Source: Actinomadura atramentaria DSM 43919 (lineage in GTDB: Bacteria > Actinomycetota > Actinomycetes > Streptosporangiales > Streptosporangiaceae). Taken from it: a stretch of 64,000 nt of DNA. The position numbers and the translations under genes are program-made. The stretch covers positions 310,001 through 374,000 of the forward strand of contig NZ_KB907208.1 in the NCBI RefSeq assembly GCF_000381885.1, written 5' to 3'. Below the pieces are notes generated by a model that saw only the letters and a list, made by a program, of their open reading frames with translations, was not told the DNA's origin and made no database searches. This document shows, one piece after another, positions 17,609 through 26,597 of the stretch (position 1 is its first letter; each line of letters opens with the position of its first letter).

Positions 17609-19056
17609 ACCCGTCGTTCCTCGCCACCGGACGCGGGAAGCTCACCCTCGCCCTGCTGTGCGTCATCGCGTTCCTCGACTTCATCGACGCCTCGATCGTC
17701 AACGTCGCGCTGCCCGCCATGCGCGCCGACCTGCACTTCTCCGTCCAGAGCCTGCAATGGGTGCCGAGCGGCTACCTGCTCGCCTACGGCGGGTTCATGC
17801 TGCTCGGCGGGCGGCTGGCCGACCTGCTCGGCCGCCGCCGCGTCCTGGTCGCCGGGACGGTCCTGTTCGCCGCGTCGTCGCTGGCCGGGGGCCTCGCCGG
17901 CAGCGCGGGCGTCCTCGTCGGCGCGCGGCTCGCGCAGGGCGTCGGCGCGGCGCTGATGCTGCCCGCCGCGCTGTCCATCCTCACCACCGCGTTCCGCGAG
18001 GGCTCCGACCGGGACCGCGCGCTCGGCGTGTGGGGCGGCGTCGCCGGGCTCGCGTCCGCCGCCGGGGTGCTGCTCGGCGGGCTGCTCACCGACGGGCCCG
18101 GCTGGCGGTGGGTGATGCTGGTGAATCCGCCGGTCAGCGTCCTGGCGCTGGTCGGCGTGTTCGCGCTCGTCGAGCGGGACGGCCCGGCGCGGCGGCCGCA
18201 GGGCTTCGACGCGCTCGGCTCCGCGCTCGTGACGGGCGGGATGCTGCTGCTCGTCTACACGCTGGTCAAGGCCCCGGACGTCGGCTGGTCCGCGACCCGC
18301 ACCATTGCCGGGCTCGGCGGCTCGCTGGCGCTGCTCGCCCTGTTCGCCGTGAACGAGTCGCTGGTCCGCGCGCCGCTGCTGCCGCTGTCGCTGTTCCGGA
18401 TCAGGGGGCTCGCGGCGGCGGACGTCACCCAGCTCGTCACGCTCGCCGGATTCGGGTCGATGTTCTTCTTCCTCAGCCTCTACATGGAGAACGTCCTCGG
18501 CTACACGCCCATGCAGACCGGGTCGGCGTACCTGCCGCTGTGCGTGGGCGGCGGGATCTCCGCCGGGATCTCCTCGCGGCTCATCTCCCGCGTCGGGACG
18601 CGGCCGCTGATCATCGGCGGGCTCGTCGTCGCGGCGGCCGGGCTGTTCTGGCTCTCCCGGATTCCGGCGGACGGGACGTACGTCCGCGACCTGCTCCCCG
18701 GCACCGTCGTCGCGTCGCTCGGGCTCGGCGCGGTGTTCGTCGCCGTGACGTCCGCCGCGAACGCGGGCGTGCCCGCCGAGCGGGCCGGGCTCGCGGCGGC
18801 GCTGCTCAACGCGTCCCAGCAGCTCGGCGGCGCGCTCGGGCTGGCGATCTTCTCGGCGCTCGCGACGGCTCGCACCGGCGACCTGTTCGCCCGGCACGCG
18901 CCCGCGCCCGAGGCGCTGACCGGCGGATTCCAGCGCGCCCTGCTGGCCTGCTGCCTGGCGCTCGTCGCGGCGGCCGTCGTCGCCCTGTGGACGAGCAACA
19001 CCCGCAGCTCCGCCGAGGCCCCCGCCCCCGAGGCGGCCCCGGAACCCGTCGCCTGA
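17605..19056 (+). CDS. MFS drug exporter, DHA2 (EmrB/QacA) family
   Basis: A 483-residue, 14-helix transporter. The motif IDASIVNVALP in helix 1 and LGGRLADLLGRRRVL after helix 2 are the DHA2 signatures, and WRWVMLVNPPVSV marks the antiporter region. It is translationally coupled to the hemerythrin gene by an ATGA overlap. It probably exports hydrophobic toxic compounds using the proton gradient; the substrate is unknown. A strong hairpin follows the stop. Confidence 0.9.
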   Translation: MNPSFLATGRGKLTLALLCVIAFLDFIDASIVNVALPAMRADLHFSVQSLQWVPSGYLLAYGGFMLLGGRLADLLGRRRVLVAGTVLFAASSLAGGLAGSAGVLVGARLAQGVGAALMLPAALSILTTAFREGSDRDRALGVWGGVAGLASAAGVLLGGLLTDGPGWRWVMLVNPPVSVLALVGVFALVERDGPARRPQGFDALGSALVTGGMLLLVYTLVKAPDVGWSATRTIAGLGGSLALLALFAVNESLVRAPLLPLSLFRIRGLAAADVTQLVTLAGFGSMFFFLSLYMENVLGYTPMQTGSAYLPLCVGGGISAGISSRLISRVGTRPLIIGGLVVAAAGLFWLSRIPADGTYVRDLLPGTVVASLGLGAVFVAVTSAANAGVPAERAGLAAALLNASQQLGGALGLAIFSALATARTGDLFARHAPAPEALTGGFQRALLACCLALVAAAVVALWTSNTRSSAEAPAPEAAPEPVA

Positions 19057-19065
19057 CCGCCCGCG

Positions 19066-19092
19066 CGGGCGGCCCCGCGCCGGGGCCGCCCG
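19066..19092 (+). terminator. GC-rich hairpin after the MFS gene
   Basis: A perfect 12-bp stem (CGGGCGGCCCCG, 19066-19077, with 19081-19092) around a CGC loop, ten bases after the stop. There is no U-run, as often in actinobacteria. Confidence 0.65.
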
Positions 19093-19135
19093 CGCGCATC
19101 ATTGAAGCCCGCCCCCGGCGGGAAGGGCCTCTGAC

Positions 19136-19366
19136 ATGCGCATCAACGATCTGAGCCCGCAGCAGCAGAAGCTCTACACCGCCGTCGTCGAACTGGAGGC
19201 CGAGGGCCGCCCCGGCTTCGTCCAGGACGTCGCCGCGCGCGCCGGAATGGACGCCGACGCGGCCCGCCCGATCCTGCGCACCCTCCTGGACGGCGCGGAA
19301 CTCGTCCACGAGGTCCCCTCCGACCCCGACATGGGCCCCGAATACCGAACCCAACAACGCGGCTGA
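19136..19366 (+). CDS. Small winged-helix-like protein
   Basis: A 76-residue protein with ATG 19136 preceded by GGGAAGGG. The pattern of helices LSPQQQKLYTAVVELEAEG and FVQDVAARAGMDADAARPILRTLLDG fits a single small winged helix, as in stand-alone MarR/Rrf2-like fragments. No ligand or partner domain is present. It lies alone between a terminator and the convergent DUF5682 gene (15 bp between stops). Function unknown. Confidence 0.6.
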   Translation: MRINDLSPQQQKLYTAVVELEAEGRPGFVQDVAARAGMDADAARPILRTLLDGAELVHEVPSDPDMGPEYRTQQRG

Positions 19367-19381
19367 CCACGCCCGCGCAGG

Positions 19382-22075
19382 TCAGGTGCCGAGCAGTGTC
19401 GCTATCGCCTCGGCCGACGCGGGGTGCGTCGTCAGGAGGGGGAGCGCCGTGGACGCGGGCGGGGTCGTCGCCACGCCCAGGAGCGCCGCCACCGCGTCCG
19501 CCGTCGCGGGATGCTCCGACAACAGGCCCGCCGCAGGTCCCGAGACGGCGACCGGCGCGGCCGCCGGGCGGCGTTCCCAGGGCGGCGTCCACGCGTCCAG
19601 CGCCGGAAGGCCCGCCGGGAACGTCCGGCCCGCCTCGCGCACCAGCACCGGCACCAGGTCCGCCGCCTGGTCCCGCAGCGTCGTGATCAGCACGGGCAGC
19701 CACGGCAGCAGCACGTCGTCGGGCAGCCGCCCGAACGCCTTGGAGATCACCTCCACCACGACCGGCGCGAGCGCGGGCGCGGCCTCCAGCGCCTGCACGA
19801 ACCCGCTCAGGTACTGCGGGAACACCGGCACGGTCAGCGGGTTGTCCAGCAGCGCGTCGCACCGCGCCCGCAGCTCGTCCCGCGACAGCAGCCCCACCTG
19901 GTACCGCGCGACCCACTGCAGCGCGACCTTGGCGGGCGCCTCGGGATGCGACTGCCGGACGGCCAGTTCGAGCTGCGCCCGGTCGCAGCCGAGCGACAGC
20001 GCCAGCCCCTCCATCCCGAACAGGAACCCGAGCATCGCCGCGACCTGCCGGACCCCGGTGTCCTCGTCGGCGAACGCGGTCGGCAGCAGCGTGCAGTACT
20101 GCGCGTACCCGGTCGTGACGAACCGCTCGCACCACGGCGGCAGCGCGGGCTCGGTCGCGCGGAAGTGCGCGAGCAGCCGCCGGGCGCGGCGCAGGACGTC
20201 CGGCGCGTCGTCCACGGTGCGCTCGGCGGCGAGCAGGTCCGTCCCGCGCGCGCCCAGCTCGTCGGCGAACCGGCGGCCCTTGAGGTACAGCAGCGCGTCC
20301 TCGACGGCCGCCAGCGCCGTCGCGGCCGTCGCCCCGGGCGCGTGGACGGACCGCCGCAGCCGCCCCTCCAGCACCTGCTCGACCGTCACGCCCTCGTACC
20401 CCAGCTCCACGAGCGCCCGCTGGTTGCGGCCGATCGCCAGGTCCCAGCTCTCCTGCACCGGCTCCTCGCCGAGCCGCCGCGCGCCCATGATCGGCCGCAC
20501 CGCGTCGCCCGGCAGCAGCCGCCGCAGCATCCACAGCAGGTCCGAGCACGGCCGCAGATCAGGGTCGGCGTTGAGGTCGAGCAGGGCGCGCTGGATCGTC
20601 CGGGCCTTCAGATCGAGGCCGAGCGGTTCCAGCCGGTCCAGGACGTCCCGGGCCAGCGGCGGCAGCGCGGCGTATCCGACCTGCCCGATCCGGTCGCCGC
20701 CGAGCAGGATCTCGCAGAGCCGCCGCACGTCGCGGCGGCCCGGCACGACGTCCTTCTCGATGCAGGTGACGGCCGCGTCCTGGAAGTCGTACGGCGTCGG
20801 CCGCGCCCGGTCCCGCATCCCGGCGAGCAGGATCGACGTCTCGAACACCGCGATGGCGTCGGCGGTGCTCGCCGGGTACCCGTTGCGGCGGGCCAGCCGG
20901 ACGATGTCGACGCTCCAGCCGAGCAGTTCCGCCTCGTCCAGCCCGTCCAGCGCGGGAGGCCGCTCCAGGAACGCGGTCAGCCGGTCCGCGACGGGCGCGG
21001 CCGGCGCGGGTTTCGCGCGCGCGGTGTCCGGCGACCCGTCCAGCCGGAACGGCTTGACGCGCGCCCGCCGCAGCGCCTTCTGCCACGTCGCGGCGGCGAT
21101 CGACACCGAGCCCGGCGCGAGCCCGAACTGCGCCTCGATCGCCGAGTGGCTCGACGGGATCAGCCCGTACAGCCACCGCGTCCCCGTGCGCGGCGACACC
21201 TCGAACGCGGCCGTCGAACCGCTCCCGAACTGCTCGACGCGGCTCGCCGCGTGGTACGCCCCGCACACGTACAGGCAGTCGCCCGGGTCGGTGCCGGACG
21301 CGGCCAGGTGCTCGCGCATCCGCGTCCACATGTACCGCTCGCGGTCCTCGTTGCGGCGGCCGTCGTCGCCGTCCGGCCGCAGCCGCCGGAACAGGCTGCC
21401 GATCATGACCATGACCTGCCGGTACGTCGTGTAGTCCGCGCCCGACAGCGGCTGCTCGACGTACTGGTCCCACCACTCGGACCAGTGCCGCACCCGCCCG
21501 TGCCGCAGCAGGTGCTCCTCCAGTTCGGCGAACCCGGGCCGCAGGTCGCCGATCTCGACGCCGACCGCGTCGCCGTGCAGCCCGGCCTCGTCCGCCGACG
21601 ATTCGGCGGGCTCGCGCGGCGTCCACTGGAACACGTGGTCCGCCGACCGGTCCACCGGGACCAGCTCCACGCCCGGCGTCTCCAGCGCGTACGCGATGGC
21701 CTGGTACTCCGCCGAAGCCTCGGTGATCGGCGCGACGACGCTCAGCGGCCCCCAGTCCGCCGGATGCCCGTCCAGCTCGGACGCGAAAGCCTGCAACGCC
21801 ACCGGCAGCTTGCAGTGCCGCAGTTCCTCCAGCAGCGGCGCGAGGTCCTCGCACAGCTCCAGGTAGACGACCTTCGGCCGCTTCTCCCGCAGCCGCCGCG
21901 CCATCGCCAGCGCGGACGCGGGGGAGTGGTGGCAGACCGGGAAGACCTCCAGTTCCTCCGCGAGCGCCCGGTCGACGTCGTCCACCATGCCCGCGAGGAT
22001 CTCCGGCACCGCCCCGCCCGCGACGGCCCCGGCGGCGTCGAGCAGCCGTTCCCGGAGCGCGGCGAACGGGCTCAC
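19382..22075 (-). CDS. DUF5682 family protein (YehM-like), last gene of MoxR/vWA operon
   Basis: An 897-residue protein. Its GTG start (22075) overlaps the stop of the MoxR gene (GTGA). The N-terminus has the DUF5682 hallmark VFPVCHHSPASALAM (about residue 45 on), followed by VVYLELCEDL and LPVALQAFASE, a TraB/TIKI-like pattern suggesting a hydrolase-type fold. DCLYVCGAYHAASR is a second conserved His/Cys stretch. The C-terminal half is helical, ending in short repeated motifs with LLSEHPATADAVAALLG and LLTTHPASAEAIATLLG. The family is known only from co-occurrence with MoxR ATPase, vWA and SWIM proteins; no biochemical function is established. The E. coli counterpart group would be yehLMPQ. 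Cytoplasmic, with no signal or membrane segment. Confidence 0.8.
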   Translation of the reverse strand: MSPFAALRERLLDAAGAVAGGAVPEILAGMVDDVDRALAEELEVFPVCHHSPASALAMARRLREKRPKVVYLELCEDLAPLLEELRHCKLPVALQAFASELDGHPADWGPLSVVAPITEASAEYQAIAYALETPGVELVPVDRSADHVFQWTPREPAESSADEAGLHGDAVGVEIGDLRPGFAELEEHLLRHGRVRHWSEWWDQYVEQPLSGADYTTYRQVMVMIGSLFRRLRPDGDDGRRNEDRERYMWTRMREHLAASGTDPGDCLYVCGAYHAASRVEQFGSGSTAAFEVSPRTGTRWLYGLIPSSHSAIEAQFGLAPGSVSIAAATWQKALRRARVKPFRLDGSPDTARAKPAPAAPVADRLTAFLERPPALDGLDEAELLGWSVDIVRLARRNGYPASTADAIAVFETSILLAGMRDRARPTPYDFQDAAVTCIEKDVVPGRRDVRRLCEILLGGDRIGQVGYAALPPLARDVLDRLEPLGLDLKARTIQRALLDLNADPDLRPCSDLLWMLRRLLPGDAVRPIMGARRLGEEPVQESWDLAIGRNQRALVELGYEGVTVEQVLEGRLRRSVHAPGATAATALAAVEDALLYLKGRRFADELGARGTDLLAAERTVDDAPDVLRRARRLLAHFRATEPALPPWCERFVTTGYAQYCTLLPTAFADEDTGVRQVAAMLGFLFGMEGLALSLGCDRAQLELAVRQSHPEAPAKVALQWVARYQVGLLSRDELRARCDALLDNPLTVPVFPQYLSGFVQALEAAPALAPVVVEVISKAFGRLPDDVLLPWLPVLITTLRDQAADLVPVLVREAGRTFPAGLPALDAWTPPWERRPAAAPVAVSGPAAGLLSEHPATADAVAALLGVATTPPASTALPLLTTHPASAEAIATLLGT

Positions 22076-23184
22076 GACAGCGTCCCGAGCGCGTCCCGGC
22101 CGCCCTCCAGGAACTCCTGCCACGGCGCGTCGTCCTTCCCGCGCGGCTCCACGACGCCGTGCCAGAACTTGTTCATGATCGCCAGGTCCTCGGGCGCGCG
22201 CCGCACCAGCGACCCGACCAGCGACCCGCCGAGCGTCCGCGCCGTCAGCGCGCCGTCGCCGAAGAACCGGCTGTGCAGGATCGCGTCCTCCAGCACGCCG
22301 ATCTGCTCGGCCGTGGACAGCGCCGACTCCAGCTTGTCGTCGTCGCCCGTCGCGGCGGCGGACGCGGCCCGCAGGTCGGCGAAGCTCTCCAGCAGGATGT
22401 CCAGCAGGCTCGGCGGCAGCTCCACCTCGATGCGGTGCCGCCGCAGCAGCTCCGCCGTCCGGAACCGGACGATCTCCGCCTCGCTCTTCTTGCTCGTCAC
22501 CACCGGGATGCGCACGAAGTTGAACCGCCGCTTCAGCGCCGACGACAGGTCGTTGACGCCCCGGTCGCGGCTGTTGGCCGTCGCGATGATCGAGAAGCCC
22601 GGCTTGGCGAAGACGATGTTGTCGTCGTCCAGTTCGGGGATGGACACGTACTTCTCTGACAGGATCGAGATCAGCGCGTCCTGGACGTCGCTGGTGGAGC
22701 GCGTCAGCTCCTCGAACCGGCCGATCACGCCGCGCTCCATCGCCGTCATGATCGGGGACGGGATCATCGACTCCCGCGACTGCCCTTTGGCGATCACCAT
22801 CGAGACGTTCCACGAGTACTTGACGTGGTCCTCGGTGGTCCCGGCCGTCCCCTGGACGACCAGCGTCGAGTTCCCCGAGATCGCCGCCGACAGCAGCTCG
22901 GCCAGCCAGCTCTTCCCGGTGCCGGGGTCGCCGATGAGCAGCAGGCCCCGGTCGGACGCGAGCGTGACGATGCTCCGCTCCACGAAACTGCGGTCGCCGA
23001 ACCACTTCTGCGGGATCTCCCGGTCCAGCCCGTCGGCCCGCTCGGACCCGAGCACGAAGATCCGCACCATGCGCGGGCTGAGCCGCCACGAGAACGGGCG
23101 GGGCGCGTCGTCGACCGACTCCAGGTACGCCAGTTCCTCGGCGTACTTGACCTCGGCGGGGGCGCGCAGCATCTCGTCGGTCAT
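22072..23184 (-). CDS. MoxR-type AAA+ ATPase (YehL-like)
   Basis: A 370-residue protein; ATG 23184 follows TAAGGAGA. Walker A is GDPGTGKS at residues 85-92. Sensor 1 is seen as IIATANSRDRG, and the arginine-finger region as LSSALKRRFNF. The Walker B region reads GVIGRFEELTR, which departs from the usual DE pair by having EE preceded by F. MoxR ATPases act as chaperones that remodel or insert metal into partner vWA proteins, and a vWA gene lies 12 bp upstream in the same operon. Coupled to the DUF5682 gene downstream. Confidence 0.88.
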   Translation of the reverse strand: MTDEMLRAPAEVKYAEELAYLESVDDAPRPFSWRLSPRMVRIFVLGSERADGLDREIPQKWFGDRSFVERSIVTLASDRGLLLIGDPGTGKSWLAELLSAAISGNSTLVVQGTAGTTEDHVKYSWNVSMVIAKGQSRESMIPSPIMTAMERGVIGRFEELTRSTSDVQDALISILSEKYVSIPELDDDNIVFAKPGFSIIATANSRDRGVNDLSSALKRRFNFVRIPVVTSKKSEAEIVRFRTAELLRRHRIEVELPPSLLDILLESFADLRAASAAATGDDDKLESALSTAEQIGVLEDAILHSRFFGDGALTARTLGGSLVGSLVRRAPEDLAIMNKFWHGVVEPRGKDDAPWQEFLEGGRDALGTLS

Positions 23185-23196
23185 CGCAGTGTCTCC

Positions 23197-24453
23197 TTAG
23201 CCGAGGAAGTTCTTGAGTTCGGTCACGAGTTTGTTGATGTGCCCCGAGATCAGGGGCGTGCCGAGCGCCTTGAAGCGCTGGCGGAACCAGGGGTTGACCT
23301 CCTGGCGGCCCGAGCTGTTCACCGACCCGACCGGGATGAACCGGACGCCGGAGCGGTGGACGGCCTCGATGCCCTCGAACAGCGGCTGGGACCTGTCGAA
23401 CTCGTAGAAGTCCGAGATCCACACCAGGACGGTGTTCTTCGGGTCCGCGATCTTCGGCCGGGCCATCGCCATCGCGACCGGTCCGTCGTTGCCGCCGCCG
23501 AGCTTCGTCCGCAGCAGCACCTCGAACGGGTCGTGGACCCACGGCGTCAGGTCCAGCGCGCGCGTGTCGTAGGCGATGAGGTGGACGTCCACCTTCGGCA
23601 GGCCCGCGAAGATGGACGCCAGGATCGTGCAGTTCACCATCGAGTCGACCATCGAGCCGGACTGGTCCACCACGACGATGAGCCGGGCGGGCGTCGTGCG
23701 CTTGGCCGTGTGCTTGTAGAAGAGGCGGTCGACGTACAGCCGCTCGGCCTCCGGGTCCCAGTTGGTGAGGTTCTTCCAGATCGTCCGGTCCAGGTCGAGG
23801 TTGCGGAAGACGCGCTTGGGCGGGACGGACCGGTCGACCGCGCCCGCGCTCGTCTGCTGCACCTGCGTGCGGAGCACCTGCGCGACGTCGTCCACGTAGC
23901 GGCGGATCAGCGCCTTCGCGTTGGCGAGCGCGACGCCCGAAAGGTTCGACTTGTCGCGCAGCAGCTGCTCGACCAGCGACATGCTCGGCGTCAGCCGCGA
24001 CGCCAGCGCCGGGTCCGCCAGGACCTCGCGCAGCCGCATCCGCGACACCAGCTCGCCCTCGACCCGCGCGAGCGTGCCCGACAGGCCGCCGCCCCCGCCG
24101 AACGCCGAGGTCAGCCAGCGCGCGTCCTGCTGCCAGCCCGCGAGCTGCGTCGCGCTGACGCTGCCGGAGCCCGTCGCGAACGCGTTGAGCAGCAGCTTCG
24201 ACGCCAGCGCCGCGCGCCGGACGCGCAGGTCCGCGTCGTCCTCGCCGCTCAGCGCCGCGAACTCCGCCGCCAGCTCCGGATGCCGCTGGACGACGTTGTC
24301 CACCGAGACGCCCGGATCGAGCAGCGCGGCGGGCAGCCCGAGATCGTCCAGGACCGCGACGCTCGATGCCTCCAGCGACGGCTGCTCCTCCGCGTCGAAC
24401 AGGCGCGCCAGCAGCCGCCAGTACAGCACCTGCCTCCGGTTATCGTCGCTCAT
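23197..24453 (-). CDS. vWA-domain protein with intact MIDAS (YehP-like)
   Basis: A 418-residue protein. The ATG at 24453 overlaps the preceding stop (ATGA). An N-terminal helical region (about 1-230) precedes a von Willebrand A domain with the metal site VVVDQSGSM at about residue 265, GGGNDGP for the second loop, and VLVWISDFYEF for the third aspartate. It lacks a signal peptide and membrane helix. It is the probable client of the MoxR ATPase encoded next. The context matches MoxR-vWA pairs in which ATP hydrolysis controls the state of the vWA protein. Confidence 0.88.
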   Translation of the reverse strand: MSDDNRRQVLYWRLLARLFDAEEQPSLEASSVAVLDDLGLPAALLDPGVSVDNVVQRHPELAAEFAALSGEDDADLRVRRAALASKLLLNAFATGSGSVSATQLAGWQQDARWLTSAFGGGGGLSGTLARVEGELVSRMRLREVLADPALASRLTPSMSLVEQLLRDKSNLSGVALANAKALIRRYVDDVAQVLRTQVQQTSAGAVDRSVPPKRVFRNLDLDRTIWKNLTNWDPEAERLYVDRLFYKHTAKRTTPARLIVVVDQSGSMVDSMVNCTILASIFAGLPKVDVHLIAYDTRALDLTPWVHDPFEVLLRTKLGGGNDGPVAMAMARPKIADPKNTVLVWISDFYEFDRSQPLFEGIEAVHRSGVRFIPVGSVNSSGRQEVNPWFRQRFKALGTPLISGHINKLVTELKNFLG

Positions 24454-25832
24454 GCCCGCAGCAGCCTTCCCGCGCGCTCCCGCAGGACCGCGACCGAGTC
24501 CCCGGCCTTCGCCTCGGCCTTCTGGACCTTCGGGTCCGTGGGGCCGAGCGCCCAGTCGCCGTTGTGCGCCTCGACGGGGGCCTTGCGGACGGTCGCCCGC
24601 ACGGCGAGGGGCCGCACCGACCAGCCGCCCGCATCCGAGCGCAGCAGCCCGATGCACACCGACGACGCCTTGACCAGCGCTTCCGTCAGCGGGCCCGCCG
24701 CCGGGAGCCGGTCGGTCTCCACCGCGAGCGACTGCCCGTCCAGCTCGAACCGGCCGTCCTTCACGCGGTAGCCCTCCAGCAGCACCGGCTCGGAGATCCG
24801 CACCGGATGCCGGTCCAGCGGCGGGACGGGCGGGGCCAGCGCCGCCGCCAGCCCGACGCGCGCCGTGACGAACGGGTCCGCCGGATCGCCCGCCGCCGCG
24901 CGCTCGTCGTCCCAGATCAGATCGCCGCCGGGCGTCAGCGGCAGGTCCGTCACGACGAGCCCGCGCCGCTCCGCGAGCGCGCCGAGCAGTACCGGGAACC
25001 CGGCGAGCAGCCGCCACACGGCCGGGCCGACGATCGTGTCGGTCTTGGGCGCGAGCAGGGACGTCCGCACGAGCCGCGACGACCCGCCCGATTCCTCCAG
25101 GATCGCGTGGACCTCGACGCCCACCGCCGTCGGATGCTCGTGGACGTCCACGCCCAGCGGCAGCAGCCGCCCCGACACCGCCCGTGCCGCCGCCGCCGAC
25201 CACGGGCCGCGCGCCGCGAGCAGCACCGCCCGCGTCCACAGGTCGGCCCACCGGCGGACGGGCAGCCGCTCCAGCGTCCCCACCGGGCACGACGCCCGCA
25301 GCTCCCCGGCCAGCCCGTCGAGCAGGACGCCGAGCCGCCGCAGCGCCGGTTCCGCCAGCACCGCCTCGACGGTCCGGTCCGCGCCGGACACCAGGTCGTG
25401 GTCGACGCCGCGCCAGCCGGTGACGGCCAACTCCGTCAGCCACGCGCGGCAGCCGCCGAGCAGGTTGGCGTGCGCGTCGCCGGTCGCCGCGTCGGCGTCC
25501 CAGGCGGCGCGCTCCCGGCCCAGCGCCTCGTCCGCGCTCGCCAGCAGCGCGTCGTGGACCGCGCCGAGCACCGCCGCGCGGCCGCCCGCCAGCGCGGCCA
25601 GCGCGTCCTCGGCGACGGAACCGGCGGTGACCTTCGCGGCCGCGTCCGCCGCCGCGCCGCCGAGCGGCGTCGCGCCGACCGCCCCGGCCAGCGCCGCGAG
25701 CGCCGCCTCGCGCTCCTCGTCCAGCCGGGCGAGGCCGTGGACGAGCGCGTCGTCGAAGCCGTCCACCGCGGCCAGCGCCTCGGCGACGCCGTCCGGCGCG
25801 TCCGCCAGCGCCGCGATCTGCGCGCCCCGCAT
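24450..25832 (-). CDS. Uncharacterised protein of the SWIM/vWA/MoxR operon
   Basis: A 460-residue protein. The ATG at 25832 shares its A with the stop of the SWIM gene (TGATG), and its own stop overlaps the vWA start (ATGA). It is Ala-rich and helical at the N-terminus (about 1-110), with a mixed alpha/beta C-terminus containing LLPLGVDVHEHPTAVGVEVHA, DLPLTPGGDLIWDDE and EPVLLEGYRVKDGRFELDG. No catalytic motif is recognised. In some relatives it might be joined to the SWIM domain as one longer YehQ-like protein; here it is a separate gene. Tight coupling on both sides says it is an obligate subunit. Confidence 0.7.
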   Translation of the reverse strand: MRGAQIAALADAPDGVAEALAAVDGFDDALVHGLARLDEEREAALAALAGAVGATPLGGAAADAAAKVTAGSVAEDALAALAGGRAAVLGAVHDALLASADEALGRERAAWDADAATGDAHANLLGGCRAWLTELAVTGWRGVDHDLVSGADRTVEAVLAEPALRRLGVLLDGLAGELRASCPVGTLERLPVRRWADLWTRAVLLAARGPWSAAAARAVSGRLLPLGVDVHEHPTAVGVEVHAILEESGGSSRLVRTSLLAPKTDTIVGPAVWRLLAGFPVLLGALAERRGLVVTDLPLTPGGDLIWDDERAAAGDPADPFVTARVGLAAALAPPVPPLDRHPVRISEPVLLEGYRVKDGRFELDGQSLAVETDRLPAAGPLTEALVKASSVCIGLLRSDAGGWSVRPLAVRATVRKAPVEAHNGDWALGPTDPKVQKAEAKAGDSVAVLRERAGRLLRA

Positions 25833-26314
25833 CAGCTCGCCCCCGCCGGGAACCAGTGCGCCTCCGGGACGGGCCCCGCCGTCACGGGCAGTTCCAGATA
25901 GCCGAGGTGCCGCAGGAACCGGCTGAACACCGCCGCGGCGGGCGCCTGCTCCTTGACCCCGTCGAGCCGGTCCACCAGGTCGTCGCCCTCGCCGACGTCG
26001 GCCTTCAGGTACCGGGCGACGCGCTCCAGCCCGTACTGCAGCACGGCCTCCTTGACGAGCGCCTGGAGGTGCTTGCACAGATAGCCCGCGCCGAGCCCGC
26101 CGCAGGGCCGGTTGTTGTTGGTGCTGCAACTGAACGCGTGCGTCGCCGCCGCGACGGACGACACGTACACCCGCGCGACGTCCGACCCGCTCGACACGAC
26201 CCCCTGGAGCCGGCCGTCCGCCAGCTCCACGAACGGGACCTTCGCGAGCTTGCGCGCCCGCGCGGGCGGCACGACCCGCACCGCGCTGCGCCGCTCCCAC
26301 GACCGATCGACCAT
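25832..26314 (-). CDS. SWIM zinc-finger protein, first gene of MoxR/vWA operon
   Basis: A 160-residue protein starting ATG 26314. The zinc ligands appear as C63, C71, C80 and H82, ending in the typical CKHLQAL. The first pair is spaced C-x7-C rather than the canonical CxC, so this is a variant SWIM finger. Such fingers bind DNA or protein. It heads the five-gene coupled operon; no clear promoter hexamers stand out in 26315-26389. In E. coli the SWIM protein of the related group is YehQ. Confidence 0.78.
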   Translation of the reverse strand: MVDRSWERRSAVRVVPPARARKLAKVPFVELADGRLQGVVSSGSDVARVYVSSVAAATHAFSCSTNNNRPCGGLGAGYLCKHLQALVKEAVLQYGLERVARYLKADVGEGDDLVDRLDGVKEQAPAAAVFSRFLRHLGYLELPVTAGPVPEAHWFPAGAS

Positions 26315-26389
26315 GACGGGCAGACCACCCCACCTCGAACCAGCGGATTCAACGCGGCGAACGCTAGCGGGGCGGTCTGACAGCGGGCA

Positions 26390-26596
26390 CTAGCCCAGGG
26401 CGATCGCGATGAGAACGAGACCCGTCGCGAACAGCCCGATCCGTTTCGCCTTGCACGCCGCGTCGGACGGCTCGTTGGCCTCCGGAATCCGGTACCGCCA
26501 CGCGGAGGTCTTCCAGTAGAGCTTCCGCTGGTCCAATCCGCCGACGATGAAACAGCAGATCGCCAGGAACAGCAGGAGGAACCTCAGTTTCCCCAC
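26390..26596 (-). CDS. Small membrane protein, DUF6199-like, short paralogue
   Basis: A 68-residue protein with a GTG start one base after the upstream gene's stop. Two transmembrane helices (about 4-20 and 52-67) flank a loop DQRKLYWKTSAWRYR...EANEPSD that is nearly the same as in the upstream protein. This loop resembles the DUF6199 family. It appears to be a shortened tandem duplicate. Function unknown. Confidence 0.65.
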   Translation of the reverse strand: MGKLRFLLLFLAICCFIVGGLDQRKLYWKTSAWRYRIPEANEPSDAACKAKRIGLFATGLVLIAIALG

Positions 26597-26597
26597 G

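Noticed and set aside
19424-23200. 1258-codon open frame on the plus strand across the DUF5682 and MoxR genes
   Set aside because: It lies antisense to genes with Walker A and DUF5682 motifs and encodes low-complexity Arg/Gln/Val sequence.
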